Shown: positions 43,276 through 55,974, counted from the first letter of the stretch. The stretch is DNA of 64,000 nt from Saccoglossus kowalevskii (GCF_000003605.2 NW_003125430.1:1-64000); one strand, 5' to 3'. The notes: generated by a model from the sequence alone, not told the origin. Translations and numbers: made by a program.

Positions 43276-43400
43276 TTAACGCAAAACGCGCCGTCACGCA
43301 GCGAACGTTCGTATTTCATGTAAACATTTAATGTATTTTAAGTCGTTGTATATTTCACATGAGGTTCACAATAAACGCGGCCCCACGCTCTATCAATTAA
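43276..43400 (+). mobile_element. TTAA-ended MITE family, copy C
   Basis: This 125-bp copy has the same orientation as A. It begins TTAACGCAAAACGCGCCGTC and shares ATTTCATGTAAA, ATGTATTTTA and CGTTGTATA with it in the same order. The right boundary is TTAA at 43,397-43,400, where the terminal repeat is more decayed. Confidence 0.65.
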
Positions 43401-43828
43401 TGTGTGTGTAAAATAGTCAATCGGATGACTTTTGACCCACATGATACATCTGGTATCGCTACTTGATAGTAACGGGCCATGTGTTACACTGTTATCTTTA
43501 CAATCTGAAATCCATTGATGTAGGAGGTAATTATGGTTTTGATATTTCTGAAAATGACTCATATGCCGATATTATCCATTTTTGATTGGTTTTTCAAATG
43601 ATCGATTGGTATGCAACCAATCTATATTCCCGTGGGTGTATAGACATATATTCACTTCACAACCTGGTGGGAATAATGATAATGAAATAATGATAGTTAT
43701 CATTTCACCCAAAAAAACGAAATTTTTCCTACCAAACACTTTCATTTTCATGAAATTTAGAGAGTGTATACAGAGATAATAAAAAGCATTTAATAATTAT
43801 CCTTCATATTTTAATGATAGCGTACCTT

Positions 43829-43956
43829 TTAACGAGTCATACTCGTCGCGAAGCTAGTTTTAACTTCTTTGGGGATAATCTATTTTACGCGCGTGGTGTG
43901 CGTCTTTATAAGACCCGCAGCGAACTTGACGCGGTGCGACGACCCTAACGCGTTAG
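43829..43956 (-). mobile_element. TTAA-ended MITE family, copy E (most diverged)
   Basis: It begins TTAACGAGTCATACTCGTCG and ends GGTGCGACGACCCTAACGCG followed by TTAG. The two ends are inverted copies of each other around GTCGTCGC/GCGACGAC. The interior is poorly conserved, so this copy rests mainly on its termini and its length (128 bp). Confidence 0.5.
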
Positions 43957-44588
43957 ACAATATGCGCTCCTGAGGCTAGTGGGTCAACAACGTGTAACCA
44001 TGCGTACCACAACGTATACACATGGATATCAGATTGCCAGCGTGTATGCATCTCAACTCAACTCGAGGATGAATATTTCTATACAAATCTTTGATAATAC
44101 CAATTAGGTCCTGGAAAGGAGAAATTTGTTCTTAACGATATATCGATTGGCAGCGTTTTGTTTTCATTGTGGCAGCCACCACTATATATGTCACTAACTC
44201 CGAGGATTAACCCATTGACTGATCGTCCTACGAATTCGTTATTGGTACGGCGTAACTGTTGATATTAATAGTGATAGTGACTTACTAAAACTTTATTTTT
44301 ACAGTAAATCTGTATTTACATAGAATGTCTAGACATCTTCAGTTAAAAGTCAATTTTCTTATTATAAATCAATATTTGAGATTGATATTGTTATAGTCAT
44401 TTATCATATTCAATGACCTCGTTAAACAATCCGTAGTTATCAGCTGAACATTGACAGTTTTAGCTTGTTTTGTGAATGTGTTACACAAGGGTCCATTATT
44501 AATCTACCGTGGTATATTATCGGATATGAATCAACTTGCGTAAACAAATTCCTATATAGCATAAACATTACAAGAGAGAGTCGGATTG

Positions 44589-44728
44589 TTAACATGCGAT
44601 ATAGTACAACACATCATCTCCCCGCGTCGCGTTTGATACGGGCCCCATGTAACTCATACAACGAGTGTAAACACATTAATTATCTTCACGAACTTCGAAC
44701 ACGCTATGCGACGACTGTAACGTGTTAA
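44589..44728 (-). mobile_element. TTAA-ended MITE family, copy D
   Basis: This 140-bp copy, inverted relative to A and C, ends CGAACACGCTATGCGACGAC followed by TGTAACGTGTTAA. Inside it, ACTCATACAACGAGTGTAAA matches the family core. The left end (TTAACATGCGA) is decayed. With copy C it forms an inverted pair about 1.45 kb across. Confidence 0.65.
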
Positions 44729-47700
44729 CATTCCGTTACCCTTATATAGACAGAATATACATTTACGTTACTATTAAATAGCCACTATATCAACTAAAGT
44801 CAGTGGTCGATGAAAACTGTGTCAACGTACTATGAGAGTGATTCTTGATCGGGCCTATTACTTCAAAGTAGTGTTAGCCAGTGTTAAAATTATTGTTTTT
44901 ACAATTGTTCTGTAAGTCAGACTTTCTTGAAAAGTTAGTAAGCACGCTTCTATAATAATTTATGTATCATCTGAAAGCTTAAATATAGGCGACTACGGAA
45001 GACAACTGATTTGTCCGAATAACAGTTAAATGTGTAATGCGTTTTACACTTATTGCTACATTAAAGGATTTTTTTATTGCTACCTTAAAGGGATATTTTG
45101 TTCTTAGCCGTCATGATATTCACTGCAGTACAGCGGTATTGACCACGACAATGTATTAGTAATGAAGCATCGAGAAAAAACAACACACATTTAGTAGGCA
45201 AGGGACCCGCTACCGTAAAGTAATAGGATCTCCAATGCGGTGAAATAAATATGGTCCTCATCATGGTACGGCTAATTGCCCTTCGTATTTGATATGCGAT
45301 TGATACGCTTACAAAGCATATGCATTGCTCTTAACGACAGTGTTTACTATGCATTGTCGGTTTACTTACATGTACTCTTGGGTATATAGTGATCTATTCG
45401 ATTCGTGTGTACTCATTAGGCCAGCTGTCAAGGATATCAAACTGCAGCTTCAATATTAGCATGGTTGTTACACTCGTGATATTGTGCAAGATGCTAGCCA
45501 ACAATTCTGTATAATTCACGAATTCCACCACGTGGTAGTGTGCAGGCCATGCTTGAAAATGAAGTTTGTATTTTACAGTTGGATATATGTAATTCGCGAT
45601 TGAAAAAAAAAAATATTTCGAATTGCATTGATCAAAATCTAAAACAGTCACATATCGCAATTTGGCCAATCCAGATTTATGATGTTTCCGCGGTATACTC
45701 AATATTCGATCGACTCAGCATACATGTCATCGTCAAAATGATTTCTGAATAAATTGTGCACTTTACAGAGAAATATATTGATTGGTTGTAAAGTACGCAG
45801 TGTATGATATTCCGAGGAACGATGGATGAATCAATGCTTTTCAGCACACAAATGGCTCTTTAGACATTCAGTATTTCATTTGTAAAGTGGCATAGCTATT
45901 GCATATGCCACGGTATACATTAACGTATAATTAACATGTCTTACAGTCTGAGGACGCCGAGTTATTGCTGATATGAATTGTGATACTAAGTTCGCTTGAA
46001 TATCCGTGGCAGGGACGGAAGCTGACACACACGGTACGAAACGACATGCGGGATTTATTAAAATAATAATGTACACAGTTTGTACACCGTGTTTCTAAAA
46101 CGAAGCCTTGAGTATCATAGTAAAAAAACTGGTAACCGTTCATAAGATGTTATCAGCATTAAGTTCGGGAATGTTACGAAACATTAGTATATGAACGCAG
46201 TTACAGGCCATTTCTGTGCTTTTCGATATGTAATAGTTATATGTGATAATATTTCAACACATCGAGACTAGCTGATTGAAGATTTATATGCAATTCAAAA
46301 AACATGAAAAGCCATAGAAAATGTCACGTTTGGAAAACGTTGTAATAGATGGGGGTCGTTAATCTCGGGTACTTATGAAAAGGCTGCCATACTGTTGTGT
46401 ATCTATATTATTACCATTTATCACTACTCCCATTACCAGTATCGCAATGGAATCGAATATATTGCTGTCTTACGGAAGGTGGAAATAACATACCCAACCG
46501 TAGATCTTCATACAAAACGTATTTATATAAGCTCAATAAGCCTGTCTTGCAATGCATTCTGGGTATCAGATGTGCAGATCGAATCGCAGCAAAAACACAC
46601 CAGAAACTAGTTACTCGACAGAGCATACGTGGCAGATCTATCAAAGTTATCTACCTTCTCATCAAAGTAATTATTCTTGAACTGTAGTTGATACTGCTCC
46701 GAAAGATACATATCAGTACTGTGGACATTGTTAGTCATGCATGGCCTATTAGCTTAGGCCTCTCATCGGATTTCATAATCTCAGTTTGTTATATTCGGCT
46801 GTAAACCACGGCCAAGGATGTATGTATCTTATTATAGTGACTGACACAATTCAAGGTTGATCCAGTAACTCGTTTTTTTTTCTATTTATATTATTTCCGT
46901 GAATTAAACTAATGTCGGTCTTTTTTCCCTCCCATTAAATCATTCACAGGCTAGCCAAGAACTGTATATTTACGTAATGATACCGTGCCAAAAATCAACA
47001 GTGGTGTCTCAGCCAGTGTATTGTACACGTATTGACATTTCGCTGTAATGATCTGATGTATAATCTGAACTTTGGTGCTTTGATATAAAATTGAGTTTTA
47101 GGGCAATTGACATTCGACATTTATCATCCAGGGACATATCTATAATTTCGATGTTACAATACACATTTGTCATATTTTATGTTAATAATTATAGGGTGAA
47201 AATCAATCTTGACTCTGTTCATGTTTTGAGAACAATATACATTCATTGTACCCATCTTAAGAATTTTATGTTATAAGGGTCCTGTGTAAACCAGAACAAT
47301 CTGTGCACGTTCCTCATGTGTGTGGACTGTATAATATCTTGTATTACTCTATAGAATTGACTGCTCCCCGGCATATGTCATACACCAGGTCGTCGTTAGT
47401 TCTAAAACAAATATATGAACAATATTATTATCCAGATATAAATTATACTTTTGATTTAATACGTGTCATTTTTACATGTCCTCAGTGACGGTACCGTATT
47501 GGCTGTGTCAATATTCCGATGTGTAACTTGGCAAACAATCGTGTACATTGATTCATACATAAATGATTTAGGTGTACTGTTGCTTAGCAGTCACAGATTA
47601 AATATGTATAATCTGGCCTAAATAATGCATTTGCACTCTAATTGAATATGTTTCAGATACACGGCTTTTCTCTAATCTTAATCAGCATTGAATCCGTGAG

Positions 47701-50700
47701 AATAATTCATTCTCGCTATAATGCGTCGCTTAGATGTCACAACGATTAAATAATGGAGAACGAGAAAGAAATACTAGCTTGTAGGCCAACTACTGGTCAC
47801 TGGAGTTGACGTACGATAGAGGCAACATTCCTCCTACTCCGGGTGAAGTATAATGTATGTTACTCTACTCGAACTGCCGTACACTCAATTTGAAATTAGG
47901 TTGTTGATGAGTTGCGCACGACAACATAATGGGTGACCCGTGACCTCTTTAAACAATATATCTCTCTATTTGGCTCCAGGGAAAAGTTCTATTACATAAG
48001 TATTAAAATTGACCTACTACTCACTCCTGTTGTTTGAAGAACACATGATTGGGGGTATGAGTCGCACCAGGAAATTTCGGGGCATTGTTTCCAATGTTTT
48101 AACTTGTACGTAAATAGTACAGTATTAAAAAAAAGATTATACATTGCAAAGAAATGTCCCGAAACACTACCGCTCTTACAAATAAAAAATGGGTTCACCC
48201 TGCGTGACTTGCAGTGTGTACCCCGGGGAAATTAATAAGCTGTGTTGGTTTGGTGTCTCGTATGTGTAGTGTCTAATGTGGATTATGAAACCCAATCAAA
48301 ATACGGATTTACAAAAAAAATGTGTTTCGTATTTGAGCAAATGTGAAGTCTCTCCGGAGATGGCCACAATATACCGTGTCTTCCCTTTCAAATCGCATAT
48401 TATAATTTGTATAGAAGGCACAGCTAATCTTCCAGCGACCCGTGAAGATTTTCTCAGATGATCTGAATTATTATCAGCCTTTAGTGTCTTTCCGTGTGTT
48501 TTTTCTTCATGTGATGTTAGTTTTAGTGACACATGCGGGACAACATTAACTTGCCTGTCTATAGGAAATCGAATCGCGGTCCCGTGACGCATCGTGCGCA
48601 ACTATGTCATATAGTTATTAATGTTTAGTGCTACAATGATCTCCCAGGAGGACAACAAGGAAATGACGAGAAGTTTGGTTTTTACTTCCTCTTCCGGTCT
48701 GTCAGATGGCTCGCCGACAATCTTTTTGTTTGATTGATCATTCATTTTTAATTGGGCATCTCTTTCGTTTTGAAGACATGAGTACTCTGAAAAAGATATT
48801 AATTGAAGGGATTTCGTCGTCCTTGAGTTTCTATAATAAATAAATAAATAAATATGTAAAAGTGAATTGAAAGTAATACATTAGGAGAATGAAACGATGA
48901 TATTATACGAGACATCTTCAAGAAGGGCATATTATTCAAACTCGATTGATAGACAAGTACGCTGGGACGAATTGTTCTGAATATGAAAATGAATTAAGGG
49001 TCGTGTGAGCCTAGCCCTTTTGAAATACAGAGTTTAGAGCCTTCCAGAGTGGAAACAAATTACATGATCAACAAACTGCGCGTTATTCTGCCAGTTGTCA
49101 CATTTCGTGAGCAGCTATTAATCTGTTATATGAACTACATTCCTTTGGTTCATTTGATGAAATGTAGTTATTGATTGACATTGAAATTGATAAGATTTGT
49201 TACGAGCTAAATACCCATGCGTTTGTCATTCGTTTAGCAACTATTCTCGAAGTGCCCCAATAACGCCGCTAAATTGCGAAATAGTGTTAATGGATGACCA
49301 AACTCAGCGCAAAAACAATAACCTGGGTATCCTTGGAAAGTTACCGACTGAAGTACATCTTCTTAGATTATGACCTCCTCTCTACTCCGACTAGACTTTA
49401 CAGTCGCCGACAATACATCGTGTATAGCGCTAATGGGACCTTGTCCTATATTATAGGACGGTCACTCTCAATTAATCCACCAACGGAGACGTCAGACAGA
49501 CTAAATATTTAAATAGTGAAAAAAGTCGGTTACGTTTGGAGGAGACAATGCTTTCTAAACGATGTATCAGTGAGCGTAGCAACTCCATTAAGGGTCTCTT
49601 TTTCATGTCGGTTACATAGCTTCTTAATTATTGATTCTTCACGAATTATCTGCAAGTGAAAGGGACATGAAATATTGAAGGTATTACGATGACGCCAATT
49701 CGGCACACCTTGAGAGCTTCAGACATCTACACATATCGCCTAGAAGATATGCCACACTGTTACTTTACCACATTGCAAAAAAAAAATAATCACTCAATTT
49801 GTGGTGATGGTACTTGTAAAAGCACCTTCCTTTTTATAGCGTATTTGTTAGAAACATAAAAGGCATTGCGACTGCTGCGGGAAATGGGCAATTAAAATCA
49901 GAAAACCGCTGGCTACATACTTGTAATTGCAAAACGACGTAAAAGAAGAAAATGTTTGCAATTGAGCGTTTTTGTTTTAGCATACAGTTGATATTATATT
50001 AAATTCTGGTATTAAACACGGTAGCATGACAATTGGTATTGGAAATACATGTTTCCAATCTTGGTTGAGAAACATTTTGCGAGCCCATATTGATCATGTG
50101 GAAGAACTCCATAGATAAAGTGCAGCCGTACTTTATCAGTGATAAGAAAAATAACATTAAGTAATCAGATTTGTGATTTGTGTGAAAGTACTATTTGAAA
50201 TAATGAATATTGGTAATGAAACAACGCTGAAAGTGGAGGGAAATGGACATAAATGGTACGTATTAATAACGAAAGTGGTGATGGTAATTATTATATAGTA
50301 GATATTGCACTCGTAAAATTCGTATATAGATGTGACGAAAATTAATTTGAAACTGAACCCATTGCGTGTTCTTGAGCCATTGCGACATAATTGTCAGATA
50401 TTCGTTTATTTGTGTAGACTGGTAAATGACAACTTTGAACAAAACCCATAGCGTAATGATGACTTACTGTTTTCCTCTGGTCACGCAGAGTTGACGAAAG
50501 CAATTTGTTCCCATGAATGTCACGTCTCATACACAGCTATTTAATTTCTTTCTTTCTTTTTTTTTGACAAAAAAAAAACAGTTGAAGTCCTTCCGGAGAA
50601 ATGCATGTGTCGCTAATTAGACTAAGCGACGGGCATAAGTACAAGTACATTACTTGCGTCGGTCCTTGGCCTTTTCGGCCAAGAATGTCTATTTCTATGA

Positions 50701-53389
50701 CTTTGTTGACGTCAAATATGTTCGCCTCCTGTGTCTCGTTGTGCGGGAAGGTTATTGGGCATGCCTTTCAACGTGTTACCTGTCACGGCCATACCAAGTA
50801 GGTTGTCGACCTCTTCAAGACTGGAAAAATGAAAACACGTAGACGTGATATGCCCGATTTGCTTAATAATGCTGATTCCTGAATTCATATTCATATTTTA
50901 AGCTACAGTGCACTTCAATATACATTTACTCGATTGAACCTTGTATAAGTGCACAATATATTTTCACAACAATACACACTATGAAACATTTGTTTCCTAA
51001 TAGCTACGTCTATTCTATCAGCTTAACTTTATTGTACCCCATTTTCACGTTTTCCTTTTTAATCCACGCTTGTTCAAAAACGCATACATCCGAAACGTGC
51101 GAGAATTTACATTATTATTATTATTCAGTTAAGCGACATAAACAAGGCCTCGTATTTGTCATTGCACGGATTATTCATATTTCCCTAATTCCTACTACTT
51201 CAATGTACGGTTTTACGTGGATTTTACAAACAAAGGCAGGCGTCCTCACAAAGTGGAGCTAACTCGCAGTAATAACGAACGACGGGAAAGAGACGGCAGA
51301 TTGTTGGAAATTTCATTCATATGTTTGCAATTTTGGTGAAAAAAAAGCAATATACTGAGCCTCGCCGGCATGAATAATGATCCGTTGATTATGTATTTAT
51401 ATAACGAATGATTGTGATTAATTATTCAAATTATTCATTCTGCGTCACAATTAATTGCCATAAAAATTACGAATATATGAACAATCATCTTAATTAAGTG
51501 TTGTATTTTGTTTGTGAAGTGAATGACCTCGTATCGATTCATTTCAAGCAATCCCCGGAATTACGCCATAATCTGGGTAAATGAAAACGGCTTTGGCAGA
51601 AGTTGGCAATAGAGTCAACGGTGCCCACAAGGCCAGACGTTTCTCGCAATTTAAGTCCGCACTGATCAGTGTATTCATACAAAAAAAACAATTAAACAGA
51701 AATACCGGAGACAACGTTTCATCAAGTTAGGTCATTGGCTCGTTGTAATATGAAAATATTGTAATAAATATTTCATGTCCTTCCATATGCAAGATTCAGA
51801 CAAATAAAACATCTGTCGCCATATCAAAAACCTTATGATTTCATAAGTGCTTAAATAATATTGGGCAATCTAGAAAATAAAACAATATTTAATTAACCAA
51901 TTAAACAAAGACTTAGATGAAGTCTCCCCCAAAAGGCCGCTGGAATTCAAATGAAATAAACCATTTTAATGGCGGATGTGATGTTACTGGTGTACTGAAT
52001 ATATCAAGTCGATGTGGTAATACAGCAATGTTCGGTGGTCGAACCGCTTTGGTTATGATTGTGCCACGAATATGGGGAGATTAGTGTCAACACTACACAT
52101 GTATATGTATTTGTCTTACTATGGATCATTTATATAATTACATATAAGAATTACGTAACAATGTGCAGGAATGTCCCTAGTGCACTTAAAAGTCGAGTAA
52201 TATAGATTGTATAGTTGTGAGTAATAATATCTCCGAGCGAGCAGGATGGCGGGTGGTGTTTTCACTAGTATAACAATTTTATTACATTATTAAAATATAG
52301 TTGTTTTCCTTGATATATACACGTACCATCCTAATGGGAATGTGGGTCCAAGGTTATTCATATAAATAATTTCTGACATTGTCATACTTGCGTAAATTGC
52401 TTACCCCCTCCATTCTTACGATGAAAACAACAAACATACATTCCCAAGGATATAAGCACGAATTCTACTAAATGTATGTTTTTCTGGGCAAGTACAATTA
52501 AGCCTGATAACGCCAAGACTCGTACGACGATGATAACTCCCTTCTGAAAAAAAAAACAATGCTGTTTTGTAAAAACAAATTTAGACAAGGAAAAAAATAT
52601 AATGCGTTTCACTTAATTAGATTTGAAATTGCGTTATATTGTTTTTAGATCATGTTACAAAAGTCCCATGGCCTTTCACGCTGAGGGACAACTGTCATGA
52701 TTGACACAATTTAGGCGATGCGATTTGTTTTGTAAATTGATATATATATATAGCGATTTGTTGCGTAAATTTCACTATCTATAAAATATGCAATTTTATA
52801 TGCAATTGATAACGTGTTCTGTTGTGAAATAACTATAAGATTGAATACAGACTATGTTTGCCATCACAAACAAAAAATACATCGCGACATGCGTCGATAA
52901 CAGCGAGTTTCTATAAGTGACATTTGAAAATAAATAAGTCGCTATCAGAATATGATGGCGCTCTTCATATGGTCATTGCGGAAAGCATTCCGTGGTTACT
53001 ATAACGACGGCGGAGCTTCGCCTCCATCGAATGCTGCCACTCAGGCAAACTCGGAATCACGTCACAATTCGTTCAAACACAGCATTTGCATAGCGAGGTA
53101 CCATGGGAGTGAAACACCCGACCAATGAGCGTGCACCTGTAATTCAGCCCAAATGAGCTGTAATTTGCTGTCACTGAATTGAGATTTTGATTATGTTGAA
53201 AGCCTCACTTTGATCCCATCTACATCAATTTAGTGGACGCTGTAGTAAGGCATGGAAAGTGTGCCGGTGACATTGATATGGGGTGTCACACGGAATTAGC
53301 CATTCGCAGCACACAGCCAACAGCTACAGTGGACTTTACTGCGTACACGTCAACACATTTTGTAAGCGAGCACCCAATTAAACTGTGGG
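44729..53389. other. Non-coding, single-copy, with candidate regulatory blocks
   Basis: No supported gene. Dense homeodomain core sites lie at 51,370-51,500, and a perfect 7-bp stem hairpin CTTGGCC-TTTTC-GGCCAAG at 50,665-50,683. This is the upstream side of the receptor gene, so enhancers are plausible. Confidence 0.5.
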
Positions 53390-54043
53390 CTTTAAATACC
53401 GCGATGCTAGTCGACTCTTTCTATTGACTAACGCCTGTCTATCGAGTAACATCGTTGGAGTCCCGGGTGCAGAGATCACGTTCCGACATCATCGCACACG
53501 CACACATTGGACTCCCTGTATGGAGTTGGTGTACCTGACGCCGGACAATACGGTTGAGTCATTCCGTTTTCATCGCTTCATACCGCTGAACGCATATAGT
53601 GTTCCTTCAGTTTGTCTCCGCAACCTTCGCGTGCGTTGAATTCCACAGCGATGGATAGCTGAACGTTTCAACTTTCGGATTGTATCGTGCGTATGGACGT
53701 TCGTGTGTGTGTTACCTGGTATACCTCAAAGTCACTGTACATACACATGTTGTGAATTCTGACGTTGCTGCCTTCACAATACGAGTTTCGCGTTGATACG
53801 GTAAGAAGTTACATTCCATTTCTGTGCAATTCCATTCACATCTCAATTGAACAGCGTGATATAACGCGAAACCACCAGCGTACGTAGTATCGGGCGTTGA
53901 AGTCAGCTGGTTTACAGGCACGTCCTTTTCTTAGACGTAAACTTTTCACTAGTTGCCTCTTGCTTTCTTGTTTACATTACTGTCGCCGTTGTGATAAGGT
54001 TACTTACAGTCACAGATACAAGGCCCTGCTCATTCAGTGCAAT
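53390..54043 (+). promoter_or_regulatory. Probable 5' flank/5' UTR of the amine receptor gene
   Basis: This 650-bp stretch before the receptor ATG is richer in GC than the surrounding DNA. It contains a TATA-like TTTAAATA at 53391-53398 and acceptor-like pyrimidine tracts ending in AG (for example near 53,925-53,935), so a 5' UTR intron is possible. A short upstream ATG reading frame (ATGGATAGCTGA) begins at 53,651. No element here can be proven from sequence alone. Confidence 0.3.
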
Positions 54044-55438
54044 ATGTCGACGGCAGGTATAACAATTAATAACACTGCCTTGCCCATACTATTTACAAAT
54101 AACTCGCGGTCGTATACCGAGGTTTTACGTAGCAATGATACACACGCGACTATAACGACGGAGGATTGGAATGTGACAACACCGGTGTTTGACAGTCCAT
54201 ACCCACCAAGCGGCTACACCGGGGAACGCATAATACTGGCAGCCATTTTCACAATTATTCTTGTATTCGGTATTGTGTTCGGTAACACGCTCGTCTGTAT
54301 CGCGATATTGAGAGAACGCTCGCTGAAAGGCATTCAGAACTGGTTCTTGTTGTCGCTTGCTGTCAGTGATTTGATGGTAGGCGTGTTGATTATACCTTTT
54401 GGTATTACTAACGAGTTGATGGGCTATTGGATTTTCGGCTTATGGTGGTGTCATATATGGCTCGTGATGGACGTAATGGCGTGCACAGCATCTATACTCA
54501 ACCTTTGCCTCATCAGCCTCGACCGCTACTGGTCCATCACCCAGGCGCTGGAATATGCGAAACGTCGCACGCCGCGCCGTGCAGCATTCATGATTGCATC
54601 GGTGTGGATTCTATCGGGAATAATATCAATACCACCGCTGTTCGGTTGGCGGTCTGACGAACCAGCCGACCCCATTTACCCGATTTGCTTATTAAGCGAA
54701 GATACCGGATATATATTATATTCTACAAGTGGCTCGTTCTTTGTGCCGGCATTCGTCATGATCGTCGTTTACATCCGCATTTGGTACGCCGCGAAACACA
54801 GAGCCCGGACGTCATTGAGGATGGGGAAAGTTGAAAAGAGATCAAAACATACGGACAAGACGAAAACTGAGAACAATAAAAATAAACATGAAATTCCAAT
54901 GAAAAGAAGGGACTATCAGAAAATATCGGCGGATGACGTTACGACCTCGAGCCCGTCCAGTCCTGGAATAAGTACACGAGGCGGAATATCAGTCACTGAC
55001 ATTGAACCTACCACGATCACTACCATAAATGAGTACAACGATAAAAACTCCACCAATTCCTCGCAGAACAAAAAACTACCAATGGTCCAGGTATTACAGC
55101 TGAAGAAGTCGAATCAGCAAACCAACCATAACATCATAGCTAGAAGTCATAACCTTGCTGCGGACACGGAGAGGCAGAAACGAAAAGTGGCACAGGCAAA
55201 GGAACGCAGAGCAACATTCGTGTTGGGTGTCATTATGGGTACATTTCTTTTAATGTGGTACCCTTTTTTCCAACTGTATGTTGTCTTTGCGCTTTGCAAA
55301 GTGTGCAATATTCCAGAGTTACTCTTCAAGTTTTTCTTTTGGGTCGGTTACTGCAACAGCGCACTGAACCCTGTCATATACACAATTTTCAACCGCGACT
55401 TCAACCGAGCCTTCAGAAAAATAGTACAATGCAAGTGA
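54044..55438 (+). CDS. Alpha2-adrenergic/octopamine-like biogenic amine receptor (class A GPCR, single exon)
   Basis: The product is a seven-helix G protein-coupled receptor of 464 residues in the plasma membrane, expected to bind a catecholamine, octopamine or a related amine. The first in-frame ATG (54044, A at -3) is used; the frame is open upstream only to a TAG at 53885 and contains no other ATG. The N-terminus carries four N-glycosylation sequons (N9, N19, N31, N43). Helices lie near 63-87, 100-122, 134-158, 180-200, 222-248, 389-412 and 425-448. Signatures seen: N81 (1.50), D109 (2.50), C136-C215 disulfide pair, amine-binding D143 (3.32), DRY 160-162, W188, S227/T228/S231 (5.42/5.43/5.46), P235, Y243, E387 (6.30), W405-P407, F408/F409, F432 (7.39), Y436 and NPVIY 442-446. 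The third intracellular loop is long (about 140 residues, basic, Ser/Thr-rich) and the tail very short, which is typical of Gi-coupled alpha2-type receptors. Position 6.47 is Met where Cys is usual. The FFWxGYCNSxLNPVIYTIFN block points to alpha2-adrenergic or insect-type alpha2-octopamine/tyramine receptors. The exact ligand is not decidable from sequence. Confidence 0.93.
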   Translation: MSTAGITINNTALPILFTNNSRSYTEVLRSNDTHATITTEDWNVTTPVFDSPYPPSGYTGERIILAAIFTIILVFGIVFGNTLVCIAILRERSLKGIQNWFLLSLAVSDLMVGVLIIPFGITNELMGYWIFGLWWCHIWLVMDVMACTASILNLCLISLDRYWSITQALEYAKRRTPRRAAFMIASVWILSGIISIPPLFGWRSDEPADPIYPICLLSEDTGYILYSTSGSFFVPAFVMIVVYIRIWYAAKHRARTSLRMGKVEKRSKHTDKTKTENNKNKHEIPMKRRDYQKISADDVTTSSPSSPGISTRGGISVTDIEPTTITTINEYNDKNSTNSSQNKKLPMVQVLQLKKSNQQTNHNIIARSHNLAADTERQKRKVAQAKERRATFVLGVIMGTFLLMWYPFFQLYVVFALCKVCNIPELLFKFFFWVGYCNSALNPVIYTIFNRDFNRAFRKIVQCK

Positions 55439-55974
55439 CGAATACGTACGAGTGCGGCGTCATCTCCGAATCACCGATGAACAAGAACCTGGCTGCGACA
55501 TTGTGGAAGACGGCGTGTTAACTGTGACTAGGTTATCAGGAACATGTACTTACAGTGGAAAGAAAGTCGCGAAAATAAGTACGTCGTCATTTAATAATTA
55601 ATTTCTGCTTTCTGAGTGACGCATGGTTAAATGCGTTCTAATACACAGGTATCGTATAAGATTCTTAATAACCACCCAATCTGGCCGCACACTCTCTCTC
55701 TCTCTTATCACAAATACCTGTTTCGTATCGTAACCTTTACGCCACAGTAAGTCGCAATTACGGCGTGGTATTGAATTGGATGCATCTACTGTGAGAAAAA
55801 ATCATTTCGGTGTATTTTGTATTTAATGCTTCATTTTCGATACTTGTTTGACTAATGTATGTAAAATATCCAAATGTGGTGCTGCTTCGTCTCTCTGCAT
55901 ACGACACGCGTTTACATTTCTAATCGACTTTAAGATCTAATCAGGAACATTTTCAAATCAATATAATAAATAAA
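55439..55974 (+). promoter_or_regulatory. Probable 3' UTR with tandem polyadenylation signals
   Basis: Downstream of the receptor stop (TGA 55436-55438), non-coding sequence runs to two overlapping AATAAA hexamers at 55965-55974, followed by a short A-run. This is the first strong canonical poly(A) signal on the plus strand after the gene that I found by eye. It gives a 3' UTR of about 540-560 bases. A short CT dinucleotide tract lies near 55,693-55,705. Confidence 0.5.

Noticed and set aside
50665-50683. Histone mRNA-type 3' stem-loop
   Set aside because: The hairpin is perfect (7-bp stem), but the stem is not the GGCTCTTTTCAGAGCC type and there is no histone gene nearby.
53897-54043. A longer receptor starting at 53,897
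   Set aside because: The codon there is TTG, not ATG; the first in-frame ATG is 54,044 and the extra residues are unlike any receptor N-terminus.
54427-54657. Small frames inside the receptor gene on other frames
   Set aside because: Shadows of the receptor coding sequence.
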